64,000 nt of DNA from Pectobacterium carotovorum (lineage in GTDB: Bacteria; Pseudomonadota; Gammaproteobacteria; Enterobacterales; Enterobacteriaceae): positions 2,294,001 to 2,358,000 of the forward strand of contig CP066552.1 of assembly GCA_016415585.1 (NCBI GenBank), written 5' to 3'. Below, one piece after another: positions 41,011-49,010 of this stretch. Each line of letters starts with the position of its first letter. Within the stretch, counting starts at the first letter, position 1. A program made the translations under genes and the position numbers. A model generated the notes under the pieces. That model was not told where the DNA came from, searched no databases, and saw only the letters and a program-made list of their open reading frames with translations.

Positions 41011-42717
41011 TTATTTCTTGTTGTTGGGTTTCAAGGTTTCGCCAACGTTCAACAGGAAAATCTCGTTATCGCGAGTGGACACGCGAGTTGAGCCATCTTC
41101 CATACGGTAGCCACCCTCGGTGAAGCCGGCACCATTCAGGAACGGTGCAATGGACTGTGGCTGATTGCGCACTGCCGCTTCCAGCGCTAACAGGGCATAA
41201 GGCTCGATGGTATCGACATCGGCATATTGTCTGTCGGGCTCGGCCATAAAGAAGCCGTTTTGATAACGCGTGCTGATAATGTTATCGCCTATTTTTTCCG
41301 CCAGCGACAGATAGTCTTTCACTCTGCTAGCCTGATACAGATCCAGCAGCGCGAACAGAGCGTAAGGATCGTTGTTCTTGGTGGCGAGATCCACTTTAAC
41401 GTCTTTACCCGGTGCTGAACCTAACTCACCTAACCCCTGTGCGCGAGCGATGCCGCGTGCGACACGCCACAGCTCGGCGTCTGGTAACACGGTATAGGCG
41501 CGAGCATAGGAAAGCAGGAATGAATTATCCGCAGGATAAGGCTTGATCACGGTACCTTTTTTGCCGTAGTAACCATCACGCGGCAGAACGTAGTTGGAAA
41601 GATCTTTGCCGTTAGCCAGCATCGGACGGAATGTGTTATCTGACTCATTGTAGGCATATTTGGCAAAGGCTTTCAGGCCATCGGTTGTCCACGTTAGCAG
41701 TTCTTTGCCTTCCGCCCCTAAATCTTTACCCAACTGGAGCTGCATGAGCGCATTTTCGGAATAGATTGTGCTGGTGCGTCCTTTCAGCATCATATTGCCT
41801 TCCAGCGCAGTGGGGCCGAATTCTGGGCCAAACTGACGCTGGGCGCGATCGCCGTATTTGGAATGCGTATCGGCATCGTCGGTAGTTTCATCGCGCTTCA
41901 GCGCCTGCGTAAACTGATACACGCCGAGTCCGGTCGCTTTATCCCGTGGCAGCACGTACTGCTGTGCCAGACGTTTTGCCCAGACCAGCGCGCCGTCTTC
42001 TTTATTGTATTTGTACAGCAGTGATGCGGAATAGATCAGATCGTTCCCCGCATTCAGGAAGCTGAGGCCTTTGGTGGCGAAGAAGGGCGGCTGTTGCTCA
42101 AACGGACTTTGCCAGAGCGCACCTATTTTTTGCCCGTATTTACCGTGGCGACTGGTTTCCATAATCTTCCAGTCATAAACGTGCGCATTCCAGAAACCGC
42201 GAATAAAGCGTGCGGTTGCGTCTTTATCGACGCTGAACATCAAATCGTAGTAGGGATAGGCATTTTTCAGCTCATGCACCATCTCTTTTTCGCTGGGGCC
42301 TTCCGGTTGCAGCGTTTTTAGATCCACAAAACGGTGGCCGCCCCAAATCAGCAGGCCGCTCTCATCCTGATAATGTTGAAAATGGTATTTCACAATCGCT
42401 TCGGCACGTTGCTTATAGCTGGGGTTGCCGCTCAGGTTACTGAGCCCGACCAGCACGCGCATCAGGTTCTGCTGTGCGGAAAAGTTGGATAACACGGCGT
42501 GGCGACCATCGGGGAAGATCCACTCCATCTGTTTGCCTGTGCGAGGATCGACACCATCAGCAAGTAATGGCGTGGGCGACTGGCCGTGATAGTGGTCGCC
42601 GGCTTTGGTCAGCACGTTATCCACATACTGATTGACGATGGTGAGGCGGTCAGGCGTCGCGGCGCTGGCCTGTAAAGCGACCAGACCCGCAAGGAGCGAC
42701 AGCGCAAATTTTTTCAT
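41011..42717 (-). CDS. Periplasmic pectate lyase, polysaccharide lyase family 2
   Basis: The product has 568 residues with a cleavable signal (MKKFALSLLAGLVALQASA). The mature chain matches family PL2 pectate lyases (LADGVDPRTGKQMEWIFPDG, YGPEFGP-type FGPEFGPTALEGNMMLKGR, ending in NGFFMAEPDRQYADVDTIEP), an alpha/alpha-barrel fold. Exported PL2 members in Pectobacterium and Yersinia degrade oligogalacturonides in the periplasm. The cytoplasmic relative PelW lacks a signal. Its neighbour upstream is a KdgM-type porin that would supply the substrate. A hairpin lies between them. Confidence 0.9.
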   Translation of the reverse strand: MKKFALSLLAGLVALQASAATPDRLTIVNQYVDNVLTKAGDHYHGQSPTPLLADGVDPRTGKQMEWIFPDGRHAVLSNFSAQQNLMRVLVGLSNLSGNPSYKQRAEAIVKYHFQHYQDESGLLIWGGHRFVDLKTLQPEGPSEKEMVHELKNAYPYYDLMFSVDKDATARFIRGFWNAHVYDWKIMETSRHGKYGQKIGALWQSPFEQQPPFFATKGLSFLNAGNDLIYSASLLYKYNKEDGALVWAKRLAQQYVLPRDKATGLGVYQFTQALKRDETTDDADTHSKYGDRAQRQFGPEFGPTALEGNMMLKGRTSTIYSENALMQLQLGKDLGAEGKELLTWTTDGLKAFAKYAYNESDNTFRPMLANGKDLSNYVLPRDGYYGKKGTVIKPYPADNSFLLSYARAYTVLPDAELWRVARGIARAQGLGELGSAPGKDVKVDLATKNNDPYALFALLDLYQASRVKDYLSLAEKIGDNIISTRYQNGFFMAEPDRQYADVDTIEPYALLALEAAVRNQPQSIAPFLNGAGFTEGGYRMEDGSTRVSTRDNEIFLLNVGETLKPNNKK

Positions 42718-42752
42718 TTTATTTACCTGTGATGATTCATGCTTGTAATAAA

Positions 42753-42780
42753 GGGATCCCGCTTGATGAACAGGATCCCC
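42753..42780 (-). terminator. Intercistronic hairpin between porin and lyase genes
   Basis: GGGATCCC and GGATCCCC form an inverted repeat around a 12-base loop, followed on the minus strand by TTTATT. It can act as a weak terminator or attenuator that lowers the lyase level relative to the porin. Confidence 0.5.
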
Positions 42781-42827
42781 GAGAAATATGGTGCAACAGT
42801 AAGCTGTTTTAGAAAGGTAAGTCGTTG

Positions 42828-43580
42828 TTAGAACGTATAGGTGAAGCCGACCTTTCCTTTCCCTTCACGCGATTTCACATCGCGCCCGCTGGCGACATCT
42901 TCAACGCCAACGTGGGCTGTCCAGTTGTCGTTGATGGTGTAAGCCACGTCGAAATCCTGTTGATAGTCATGTTTTTTGTTGTTTTGCAGCACGTAATCCG
43001 CGTGATAGTAGTAAGCGGTGTACACCAGCGTGAAATTGTCGAAACCTTTGTAGGCAACGCCCGCTTCATAGCGGTGACGGTGAGTGTCATCATCCGTGCT
43101 GGTACGTTTGCTGCGGGTGATTTTTCTGAGGTCGTAGCGATATTGCGCATGAAGATCCGTCTTATCAGTAACCGCCCAGGTCAGTTTCAAACCTGGCGTA
43201 TAGCGGGCGCCGGAACTCTGGCTAGCGCCGATGTCGCCTACAGTGCCTTCACCGCTGGTGCCGCCGGAATAGAAGCGCGCTTCCAGATTAGGCGTCAGGG
43301 TTAATTCAGGCGTTAAGCTGTAGGCATAGCCGGTATAAAAAGCATAAGAATTCGAGACGACATCATCGATGGTCAGATCTTTATTCTTATTATAAAAATT
43401 CAACTCAACGCCAACGTACAGGCCGTTATCCATAAAATGCCGCATACCAATTTCATCACCGTGATAGCGATTCATGGTTCCCCAGCTATGTTCATAGCTG
43501 AGTTTGGTATCAGAGGCTGACGCGGAAATAGCATAAATTTGGGCAAAGAGAATACCGGCCACAAGGTAGCGTTTTTTCAT
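42828..43580 (-). CDS. KdgM-family oligogalacturonate porin (first copy)
   Basis: From ATG 43580 the product has 250 residues with a signal peptide ending ASA/SD. The mature protein starts TKLSYEHSWGTMNRYHGDEI and ends KVGFTYTF with the terminal Phe used by the BAM complex. Alternating aromatic strands rich in Arg/Lys fit a 12-stranded barrel lined with positive charge for acidic oligogalacturonides. It shares the YEH.W...RYH.D motif with the neighbour encoded at 43712-44530, so the two are paralogues. Confidence 0.88.
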   Translation of the reverse strand: MKKRYLVAGILFAQIYAISASASDTKLSYEHSWGTMNRYHGDEIGMRHFMDNGLYVGVELNFYNKNKDLTIDDVVSNSYAFYTGYAYSLTPELTLTPNLEARFYSGGTSGEGTVGDIGASQSSGARYTPGLKLTWAVTDKTDLHAQYRYDLRKITRSKRTSTDDDTHRHRYEAGVAYKGFDNFTLVYTAYYYHADYVLQNNKKHDYQQDFDVAYTINDNWTAHVGVEDVASGRDVKSREGKGKVGFTYTF

Positions 43581-43711
43581 TATGGGCACCATTAATATTG
43601 ATCGTTAATTATGAAAACTGTGCGCTGATAGACAAAATTCATTCATGAATTCATTTTTTCACCAACATGGTAGGAAATACGGCATATTTCCTTTATAAAA
43701 TTCTGTGTTTC

Positions 43712-44530
43712 TTAGAAAACGTAGTTGAAACCAACTTTGATTTTCCCTTGACGGCTTGATGATGTGCTGGATTGGCTAATATCATCATACTCAATGTAAG
43801 GAGTTAGCTGTTTGTTTAACTTATATTGAACTTTGAACTGATGTTCATAATCCGTTTTCCCATTATCGTAAACCGCGTATTCTCTTTCTGTGAATTCACC
43901 CTTGCTATATTTATACGATTTTGTGGTGTTATCACCGATGTAGTAGTTAAAGACGTAAGTCAGGTTAATATTATCCAAGCCAGAATACGTTACCCCTGCA
44001 TCCAGACGATGACGACCAGTGTCGGATTTTGATAAATAAGATTCCCCTGCGTAACCATATTTGTCAGAGGTGGAAATAGTCGAATAGCGTGAGCTGCGAG
44101 AGGGCTTTTTATATTCATAGCGGTAGCGGCCATAAGTAGACCAGTCGCTGTTAATGCGGTAGTTATATTTCAGCCCCGGTTGATACATCATGGTGGCATT
44201 GCCGATGGAGAATTCAAAACTAGGCGTTAAGGTGGCGGCCTTGCTTAGCTTGAAGTCCTTCCCGATCACCATGCCGCCAGAGCCGCCCTGCATGTCATCA
44301 TAGGCAACGTCGTAGTTGCTGTTCCCGCCTGCTGACGTACTGAATTTGACTTCGTACGACCAGCCGTTGGTTTTCTTATGAATGAGCTTAATGGAGTCTG
44401 AGTGGCGGCGGTCTTCTGTCTTCCAATTATGTTCATATTGGAAAGTGGTTTTGCCGTCGGTTTCTGCCTGAGTGAGGAAAGGTGTGAATCCGGCACAAAC
44501 GATGAGTAGGTTACGTGTGTATACTTTCAT
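43712..44530 (-). CDS. KdgM-family oligogalacturonate porin (second copy)
   Basis: The product has 272 residues with a signal peptide ending TQA/ET. The mature start FQYEHNWKTEDRRHSDSIKL and the end KVGFNYVF match KdgM/KdgN porins. It is larger than the first copy because of extra Ser/Lys/Tyr-rich loops (about 150-175). It is first in the porin-porin-lyase cluster. A KdgR-like operator lies about 335 bp upstream of its start codon. Confidence 0.88.
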   Translation of the reverse strand: MKVYTRNLLIVCAGFTPFLTQAETDGKTTFQYEHNWKTEDRRHSDSIKLIHKKTNGWSYEVKFSTSAGGNSNYDVAYDDMQGGSGGMVIGKDFKLSKAATLTPSFEFSIGNATMMYQPGLKYNYRINSDWSTYGRYRYEYKKPSRSSRYSTISTSDKYGYAGESYLSKSDTGRHRLDAGVTYSGLDNINLTYVFNYYIGDNTTKSYKYSKGEFTEREYAVYDNGKTDYEHQFKVQYKLNKQLTPYIEYDDISQSSTSSSRQGKIKVGFNYVF

Positions 44531-44862
44531 TCTATCTTTCTCTTTTTTGATGAATAAATAATATTATTGACGAGCGCAGTCTCTATCTTTAAAACCAGAC
44601 AGTGGATGTCATTTTTTGGGCGTAAAAATAGAATCACCAGAAATGATGATGACGCCATTTATAATGTCAGGCAGGGCTTTTTCCCTGGGTAAATCAGCTC
44701 GCTATCAATGCATCGATGACTCCTTATATACGACGTGGCTGATGAGTATTTCAATCAGCGAAATGGCTTATGCTGATGAGTGAATGTTGATAATTCCCGA
44801 GATTTACTGGTTCATCTAATTATCAGTAGACTTGATAATTAGGGTGAGTGGCATTATGGTGA

Positions 44863-44883
44863 AAAGAAAACGTTGTTTCATTT
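44863..44883. promoter_or_regulatory. KdgR-like operator
   Basis: AAAGAAAACGTTGTTTCATT is a good match to the pectin-repressor KdgR box (A-rich left arm, GTTTCATT right arm). It lies 333-353 bp upstream of the second porin gene. The 758-bp gap 44531-45288 shows no other gene, and this box is its clearest signal. The distance implies a long 5' leader or an upstream promoter. Confidence 0.55.
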
Positions 44884-45288
44884 ATGTTGATCACACATTT
44901 GGTTACTCTTTGAAATTTTTTGTAATCATTTCGTCTGATTATTGTAAGAGTCAGGAATAGGTGTGGCGGAGATCAGGGTTGTCAGGCCATAGGAAGTATC
45001 TCTTGAACGTTAGTGATGATAATGATATGTGATTGAACAACCGTTAATCTGTTATCTGACTTATTCCCGCCATCATTCCGAGAATATTCTGTGGAAAGCG
45101 ATTTCCATAAAAAATGAATAAGCCGCCAATCACTATCAAATGCCCCTGAATATTGTCAGGAACTTATCGTAGTTTTACGCCACTCATCTCCACTCATACC
45201 GCGATCGGCAAATTTGCAGGCCTTTCTGTGTTCGGATGATGCGGGAGATCCGTTTGTTAAGCCTGACAACAGCAGAATGGGGACGTGA

Positions 45289-45700
45289 ATGATCAATCGT
45301 ATTGAGGGCGGAAGCCGTTGGGGAAGTGCCGCGTCTTCGGCTGCACAGCATAATACCGAGGCGAGTCGGCCGGGTGGACAGCAGGGCGTATCGCCAGCGA
45401 TGCGGTCAGGCTCGCGTTCAATCGATTTTGGCGAGGCATCGCCGAGTTTCCACTGAACGCACTACGACGGCACTCATTCGTGTTTTGCCTGCGGTGCCGA
45501 ACGTTGCAGACCGTTCACTCATTGCGGAACCCAAACCGCCCGTCGATCTTCAGGCGATCGATAGTTCGGCGCACAGTAACGGCAGGGCATTGGAGACATG
45601 GTCGGCACTATTGAGCGATCTGCCTGAAAATGAACGCGAAAAGGCGGCAAAAGCACTAAACCGCCCACTCCATGCTGATACGTTAGCTAAATTTCAAAAC
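45289..45700 (+). pseudogene. Frameshifted plus-strand gene with Ser/Gly-rich N-terminus
   Basis: From ATG 45289 (upstream GGGGACGTGA) the frame reads MINRIEGGSRWGSAASSAAQ and on through a disordered Ser/Gly/Gln-rich stretch to a stop at codon 56. The next frame then continues with coding-like sequence (TALIRVLPAVPNVADRSLIA EPKPPVDLQ, ETWSALLSDLPENEREKAAK ALNRPLHADTLAKF) up to about 45690, where an opposite-strand gene begins. It appears to be one gene broken by a frameshift near 45450 and truncated. Such N-termini occur in type III effectors, but no family is recognised. Confidence 0.4.
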
Positions 45701-45863
45701 CAGGTGCAACTTCTTTCACGGGTTTTTTACACTCTTCCGGTTTGGGTTGATTCGCCGGGAGGTTTTTACAGTCCGGCGCAAGCGGATTTAACGCATCGCG
45801 ATTCAGATAGAGCACAAACAGGATCAGAATGATAAGGGGGATCAGGATACGTTTTCTTTTCAT
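45687..45863 (-). CDS. Small single-span membrane protein, 58 residues
   Basis: The minus-strand ATG at 45863 starts MKRKRILIPLIILILFVLYL, a positively charged start and one strong membrane helix. NRDALNPLAPDCKNLPANQP KPEECKKPVKEVAPGFEI and a stop at 45687 follow. The charge distribution (Lys/Arg inside; two Cys and many Pro outside) suits a small inner-membrane protein with a periplasmic tail. It is antisense to the 3' part of a long plus-strand frame (to 45832), which is then probably spurious beyond about 45690. Family and function are unknown. Confidence 0.5.
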   Translation of the reverse strand: MKRKRILIPLIILILFVLYLNRDALNPLAPDCKNLPANQPKPEECKKPVKEVAPGFEI

Positions 45864-46008
45864 GGTTATCTTTAGTTACGTTGCGGAAAATGTGGATATG
45901 TTAAAAAAACAGGAAAAATTCTAACGCGTTACGCGGCTTTTGTCTTTAGTCCGCTCGGTTTCCGCCTTATTGTAATCGTTCGGCATGACGGTATCGGCGG
46001 AAGTGAAG

Positions 46009-47016
46009 ATGAAAAAGAGGCGATTTGCAGCGATTGGATTAGCGCACAACCACATTTATGACATGTGTCGGCAGCTGGTTGATGCGGGCGCGGAACTGGT
46101 TGGCGTGTTCGAGTCCGATATTAATCGTCGGGAAAAATTCATCTCTCTTTTCCCCTCCGTCCCTTTTGCTGACTCTGCGGAACAACTGATTGCCGACGCG
46201 TCTATCGATCTTATTGCCTGTGCCGCCATTCCCAGCGACCGAGCCGAACTGGCGCTGCGCGCGTTGGATGCTGGCAAAGATTTCTTCACCGCCAAACCGC
46301 CGCTGACCACGTTGGAGCAGTTGGATGCCGTCCAACGTCGGGTAGCGGAAACCGGCCGCAAGTTTGCCGTGTACTTTAATGAACGAATCAATGTGGATAG
46401 CGCGCTGTTTGCCGGTGAACTGGTGCAACGGGGCGAAATCGGGCGAGTGATTCAGACAATCGGCGTTGGCCCACACCGTGAACGCGGCGCGCGGCCTGAC
46501 TGGTTTTATCAGAAGCGTCAGTACGGTGGGATCCTCTGCGATATCGGTATTCACCAGATTGAACAGTTTCTCTATTTTACCGGCAATACCAACGCGCGAG
46601 TGGTGACCAGCCAAACGGCGAATTATCACCACCCGCACCAGCCAGAGTTTGAGGATTTTGGCGATGCTATGCTGTTGGGCGACAATGGGGCAACCGGCTA
46701 TTTCCGCTGTGACTGGTTTACGCCAGATGGCTTGAGCGTCTGGGGCGACGGTCGTCTGACGATACTGGGTACGGAAGGCTATATCGAAATCAGGAAATAT
46801 GTCGATCTAACGCGCGGAGAAAGCAACGTCGTTTATTTGGTGAATGGCAAGGGCGAACAGCGCTTCACCCCCGCAGGCAGCGTCGAACGCCCCTTTTTCC
46901 CAGATTTTCTTCGTGACTGCCGTGAGCGTACCGAAATCGCGATGTCGCAAGCGCATATCTTCAAGGCGACAGAACTGTCAATTTTGGCGCAGCAGGACGC
47001 GAAAAAGATCGCCTGA
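46009..47016 (+). CDS. Gfo/Idh/MocA-family oxidoreductase
   Basis: ATG 46009 (after GGAAGTGAAG) gives 335 residues; an ATG at 45985 lacks a ribosome-binding site. The N-terminal Rossmann fold begins RFAAIGLAHNHIYDMCRQLV, a variant of the usual GxGxxG. The family loop reads DFFTAKPPLTTLEQLD in place of EKP. GGILCDIGIHQIEQFLYFTG holds the catalytic Asp-His of the C-terminal domain. The substrate, probably a sugar or inositol derivative, cannot be named. A terminator separates it from the urea genes. Confidence 0.85.
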   Translation: MKKRRFAAIGLAHNHIYDMCRQLVDAGAELVGVFESDINRREKFISLFPSVPFADSAEQLIADASIDLIACAAIPSDRAELALRALDAGKDFFTAKPPLTTLEQLDAVQRRVAETGRKFAVYFNERINVDSALFAGELVQRGEIGRVIQTIGVGPHRERGARPDWFYQKRQYGGILCDIGIHQIEQFLYFTGNTNARVVTSQTANYHHPHQPEFEDFGDAMLLGDNGATGYFRCDWFTPDGLSVWGDGRLTILGTEGYIEIRKYVDLTRGESNVVYLVNGKGEQRFTPAGSVERPFFPDFLRDCRERTEIAMSQAHIFKATELSILAQQDAKKIA

Positions 47017-47056
47017 GAGTAGTATTATCCGTATATCAATGACCCACTCTTTTTTG

Positions 47057-47085
47057 CAACCGTGCTCTGCGATGGCGCACGGTTG
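47057..47085 (+). terminator. Terminator after the Gfo/Idh/MocA gene
   Basis: CAACCGTGC and GCACGGTTG form a perfect 9-bp stem, followed by TTCCCTTTTT. Confidence 0.75.
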
Positions 47086-47151
47086 TTCCCTTTTTGTGCA
47101 TGAAAATTGAGCACTTCAGTCTAATCTCATAAAAATCAACAGGGTAAAAGC

Positions 47152-47167
47152 TGGCATGGTTTTCGCT
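47152..47167 (+). promoter_or_regulatory. Sigma-54-like promoter of the urea operon
   Basis: TGGCATGGTTTTCGCT has the GG-N10-GC spacing of a -24/-12 promoter (consensus TGGCAC-N5-TTGCA). It lies about 40 bp upstream of the allophanate hydrolase start. It fits NtrC-dependent expression under nitrogen limitation. No exact NtrC site was identified; GTGCATGAAAATTGAGCAC at 47096-47114 is an inverted repeat that could be examined. Confidence 0.5.
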
Positions 47168-47207
47168 TTAGTGAATTCAATCTTGTATACCAGATGGGAT
47201 TCACATC

Positions 47208-49010
47208 ATGCCAAGAATGACAGGACTCACGCTTCAGGAATGGAAACAGCATTACCAACAGCAGGCCGATCGCGTGGGCGAGACACTGGGCGCGCTGCTC
47301 GCCAGCTTGTCGCCGGACGATCCGGCTTGGATCGCGCTGGCGACACCTGAACACCTTCAGGCGCAGATCGCGGCGCTATTGCCTCAGTATCGTAAAAACC
47401 CAGACGCGCTACCGCTGTTCGGCGTTCCCTTTGCCGTCAAAGACAATATTGATGTCGCGGGCTTACCGACGAGCGCGGCGTGTCCGGCCTTTACCTATCT
47501 GGCTGATAAGGATGCGACTGCCGTTGCCAAACTGAAAGCGGCAGGGGCGATTGTCGTAGGCAAAACCAACCTCGATCAGTTTGCGACTGGTCTGGTCGGC
47601 ACGCGCTCGCCGTTTGGTGTGGTGCCGAATACCTTTAACGCCGAATACATCAGCGGGGGTTCCAGTTCGGGATCGGCTTCGGTGCTGGCGCGTGGGCTGG
47701 TTGCTTTTGCGCTGGGAACGGATACTGCCGGATCGGGGCGCGTTCCCGCTGGATTTAACAATATTGTCGGCCTGAAGCCGACGAAAGGGTGGCTATCAGC
47801 AAGCGGTGTCGTACCGGCCTGTCGCCTGAATGACACGATTTCCGTGTTTGCGCTGACCGTCGAGGATGCGTTTACCGTCGCCGAACTGGCTGGCGGGTAC
47901 GATGAGACGGATGCCTACTCGCGCTGTCATCCCGCCAGTGCGCCTGCGGCGCTGCCAGCGAAGCCGCGCTTTGCTATCCCCAGCGACCCGACCTTTTTTG
48001 CCGACGCTGTCGCACAGGCGGCATGGCAGCAGGCGCTGGTCGAATTAGAAGCGACGGGCGCGACGCTGCACCCCATCGATTTCAGTATCTTCACGCAGCT
48101 AGCCGATCAGCTTTATCAAGGCCCTTGGGTGGCAGAACGCACGGTTGCGGTGGGCGACATGCTACAGCAGCCAGAAAACATGGATCCGGTGGTGCACGGC
48201 ATTGTGGCGAGCGGCGAGCGTTTCAGCGCGGTAGAGGCCTTTAAAGCGGAGTACCTGCGTGCCGAACTGGCGCGACAGATTCAGCAGACGCTGGCGTCGT
48301 TCGATGCGTTAGTCGTGCCGACCTCGCCGACGATCCACACGCGTGAGGCGATGAAGCAGGAACCGGTGCGCTACAACTCCCAGTTGGGCACTTACACCAA
48401 CTTTACCAATCTGGCCGATCTCTCGGCGCTGGCGCTACCAGCCCCTTTCCGTACTGATGGTTTACCGGCAGGGATCACGTTGATTGCGCCCGCCTGGCAC
48501 GACCGCGCATTAGCCAGCTTCGGCCTGCGCTGGCAGGCGCAATTAGCGCTCACGCTGGGCGCAACGGGAAAAGCGCTGCCCGCCGTATCAGGCACTTTGC
48601 TGCCTTCGGCATTGCACGTTCGCCTCGCCGTTGTTGGCGCACACCTGACGGGCATGCCGCTCAATCACCAACTGACCCGCCGCGATGCCGTGCGGGTAGA
48701 AGAGACGCGCACGTCGGAGAACTATCGCCTTTATGCACTGGCAAACACGCAACCGGCCAAGCCCGGTTTAGCGAAAAGCACCGACGGCGCGGCGATTATC
48801 GTCGAACTGTGGGACATCCCGCTGGCACGCTTTGGTGAGTTTGTCGCAGAAATTCCCGCGCCGTTAGGCATGGGTACGCTGACGTTAATCGACGGGCGAC
48901 AGGTGAAAGGCTTTATCTGCGAACCGGCTGCGCTGAGCGATGCCGTGGATATCACCGAATTCGGCGGCTGGCGTCACTGGCTTGCCCGTCAGGAGGTATC
49001 CCATGTTTAA
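47208..49010 (+). CDS. atzF: Allophanate hydrolase (amidase family)
   Basis: The product has 600 residues. The amidase-signature domain has the catalytic Lys in FAVKDNIDVAG and the Ser-rich motif ISGGSSSGSASVLARG, with TDTAGSGRVPAGF. The C-terminal 150 residues are the allophanate-hydrolase-specific domain. It hydrolyses allophanate to two ammonia and two CO2, the second step of urea amidolyase. Its last 8 bp overlap urea carboxylase, so the two enzymes are co-translated. The symbol atzF is borrowed from homologues. Confidence 0.93.
   Translation: MPRMTGLTLQEWKQHYQQQADRVGETLGALLASLSPDDPAWIALATPEHLQAQIAALLPQYRKNPDALPLFGVPFAVKDNIDVAGLPTSAACPAFTYLADKDATAVAKLKAAGAIVVGKTNLDQFATGLVGTRSPFGVVPNTFNAEYISGGSSSGSASVLARGLVAFALGTDTAGSGRVPAGFNNIVGLKPTKGWLSASGVVPACRLNDTISVFALTVEDAFTVAELAGGYDETDAYSRCHPASAPAALPAKPRFAIPSDPTFFADAVAQAAWQQALVELEATGATLHPIDFSIFTQLADQLYQGPWVAERTVAVGDMLQQPENMDPVVHGIVASGERFSAVEAFKAEYLRAELARQIQQTLASFDALVVPTSPTIHTREAMKQEPVRYNSQLGTYTNFTNLADLSALALPAPFRTDGLPAGITLIAPAWHDRALASFGLRWQAQLALTLGATGKALPAVSGTLLPSALHVRLAVVGAHLTGMPLNHQLTRRDAVRVEETRTSENYRLYALANTQPAKPGLAKSTDGAAIIVELWDIPLARFGEFVAEIPAPLGMGTLTLIDGRQVKGFICEPAALSDAVDITEFGGWRHWLARQEVSHV

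Noticed and set aside
43672-43690. Hairpin GGAAATA...TATTTCC as terminator of the second porin gene
   Set aside because: On the minus strand it is followed by CTACCATG without a U-run; on the plus strand there is no gene to terminate.
45302-45832. Single 176-codon plus-strand gene from a TTG
   Set aside because: The first 50 codons are Arg-rich and out of frame with the better start at 45289, and the last 45 codons are antisense to a more convincing small membrane protein. Only the middle looks coding.
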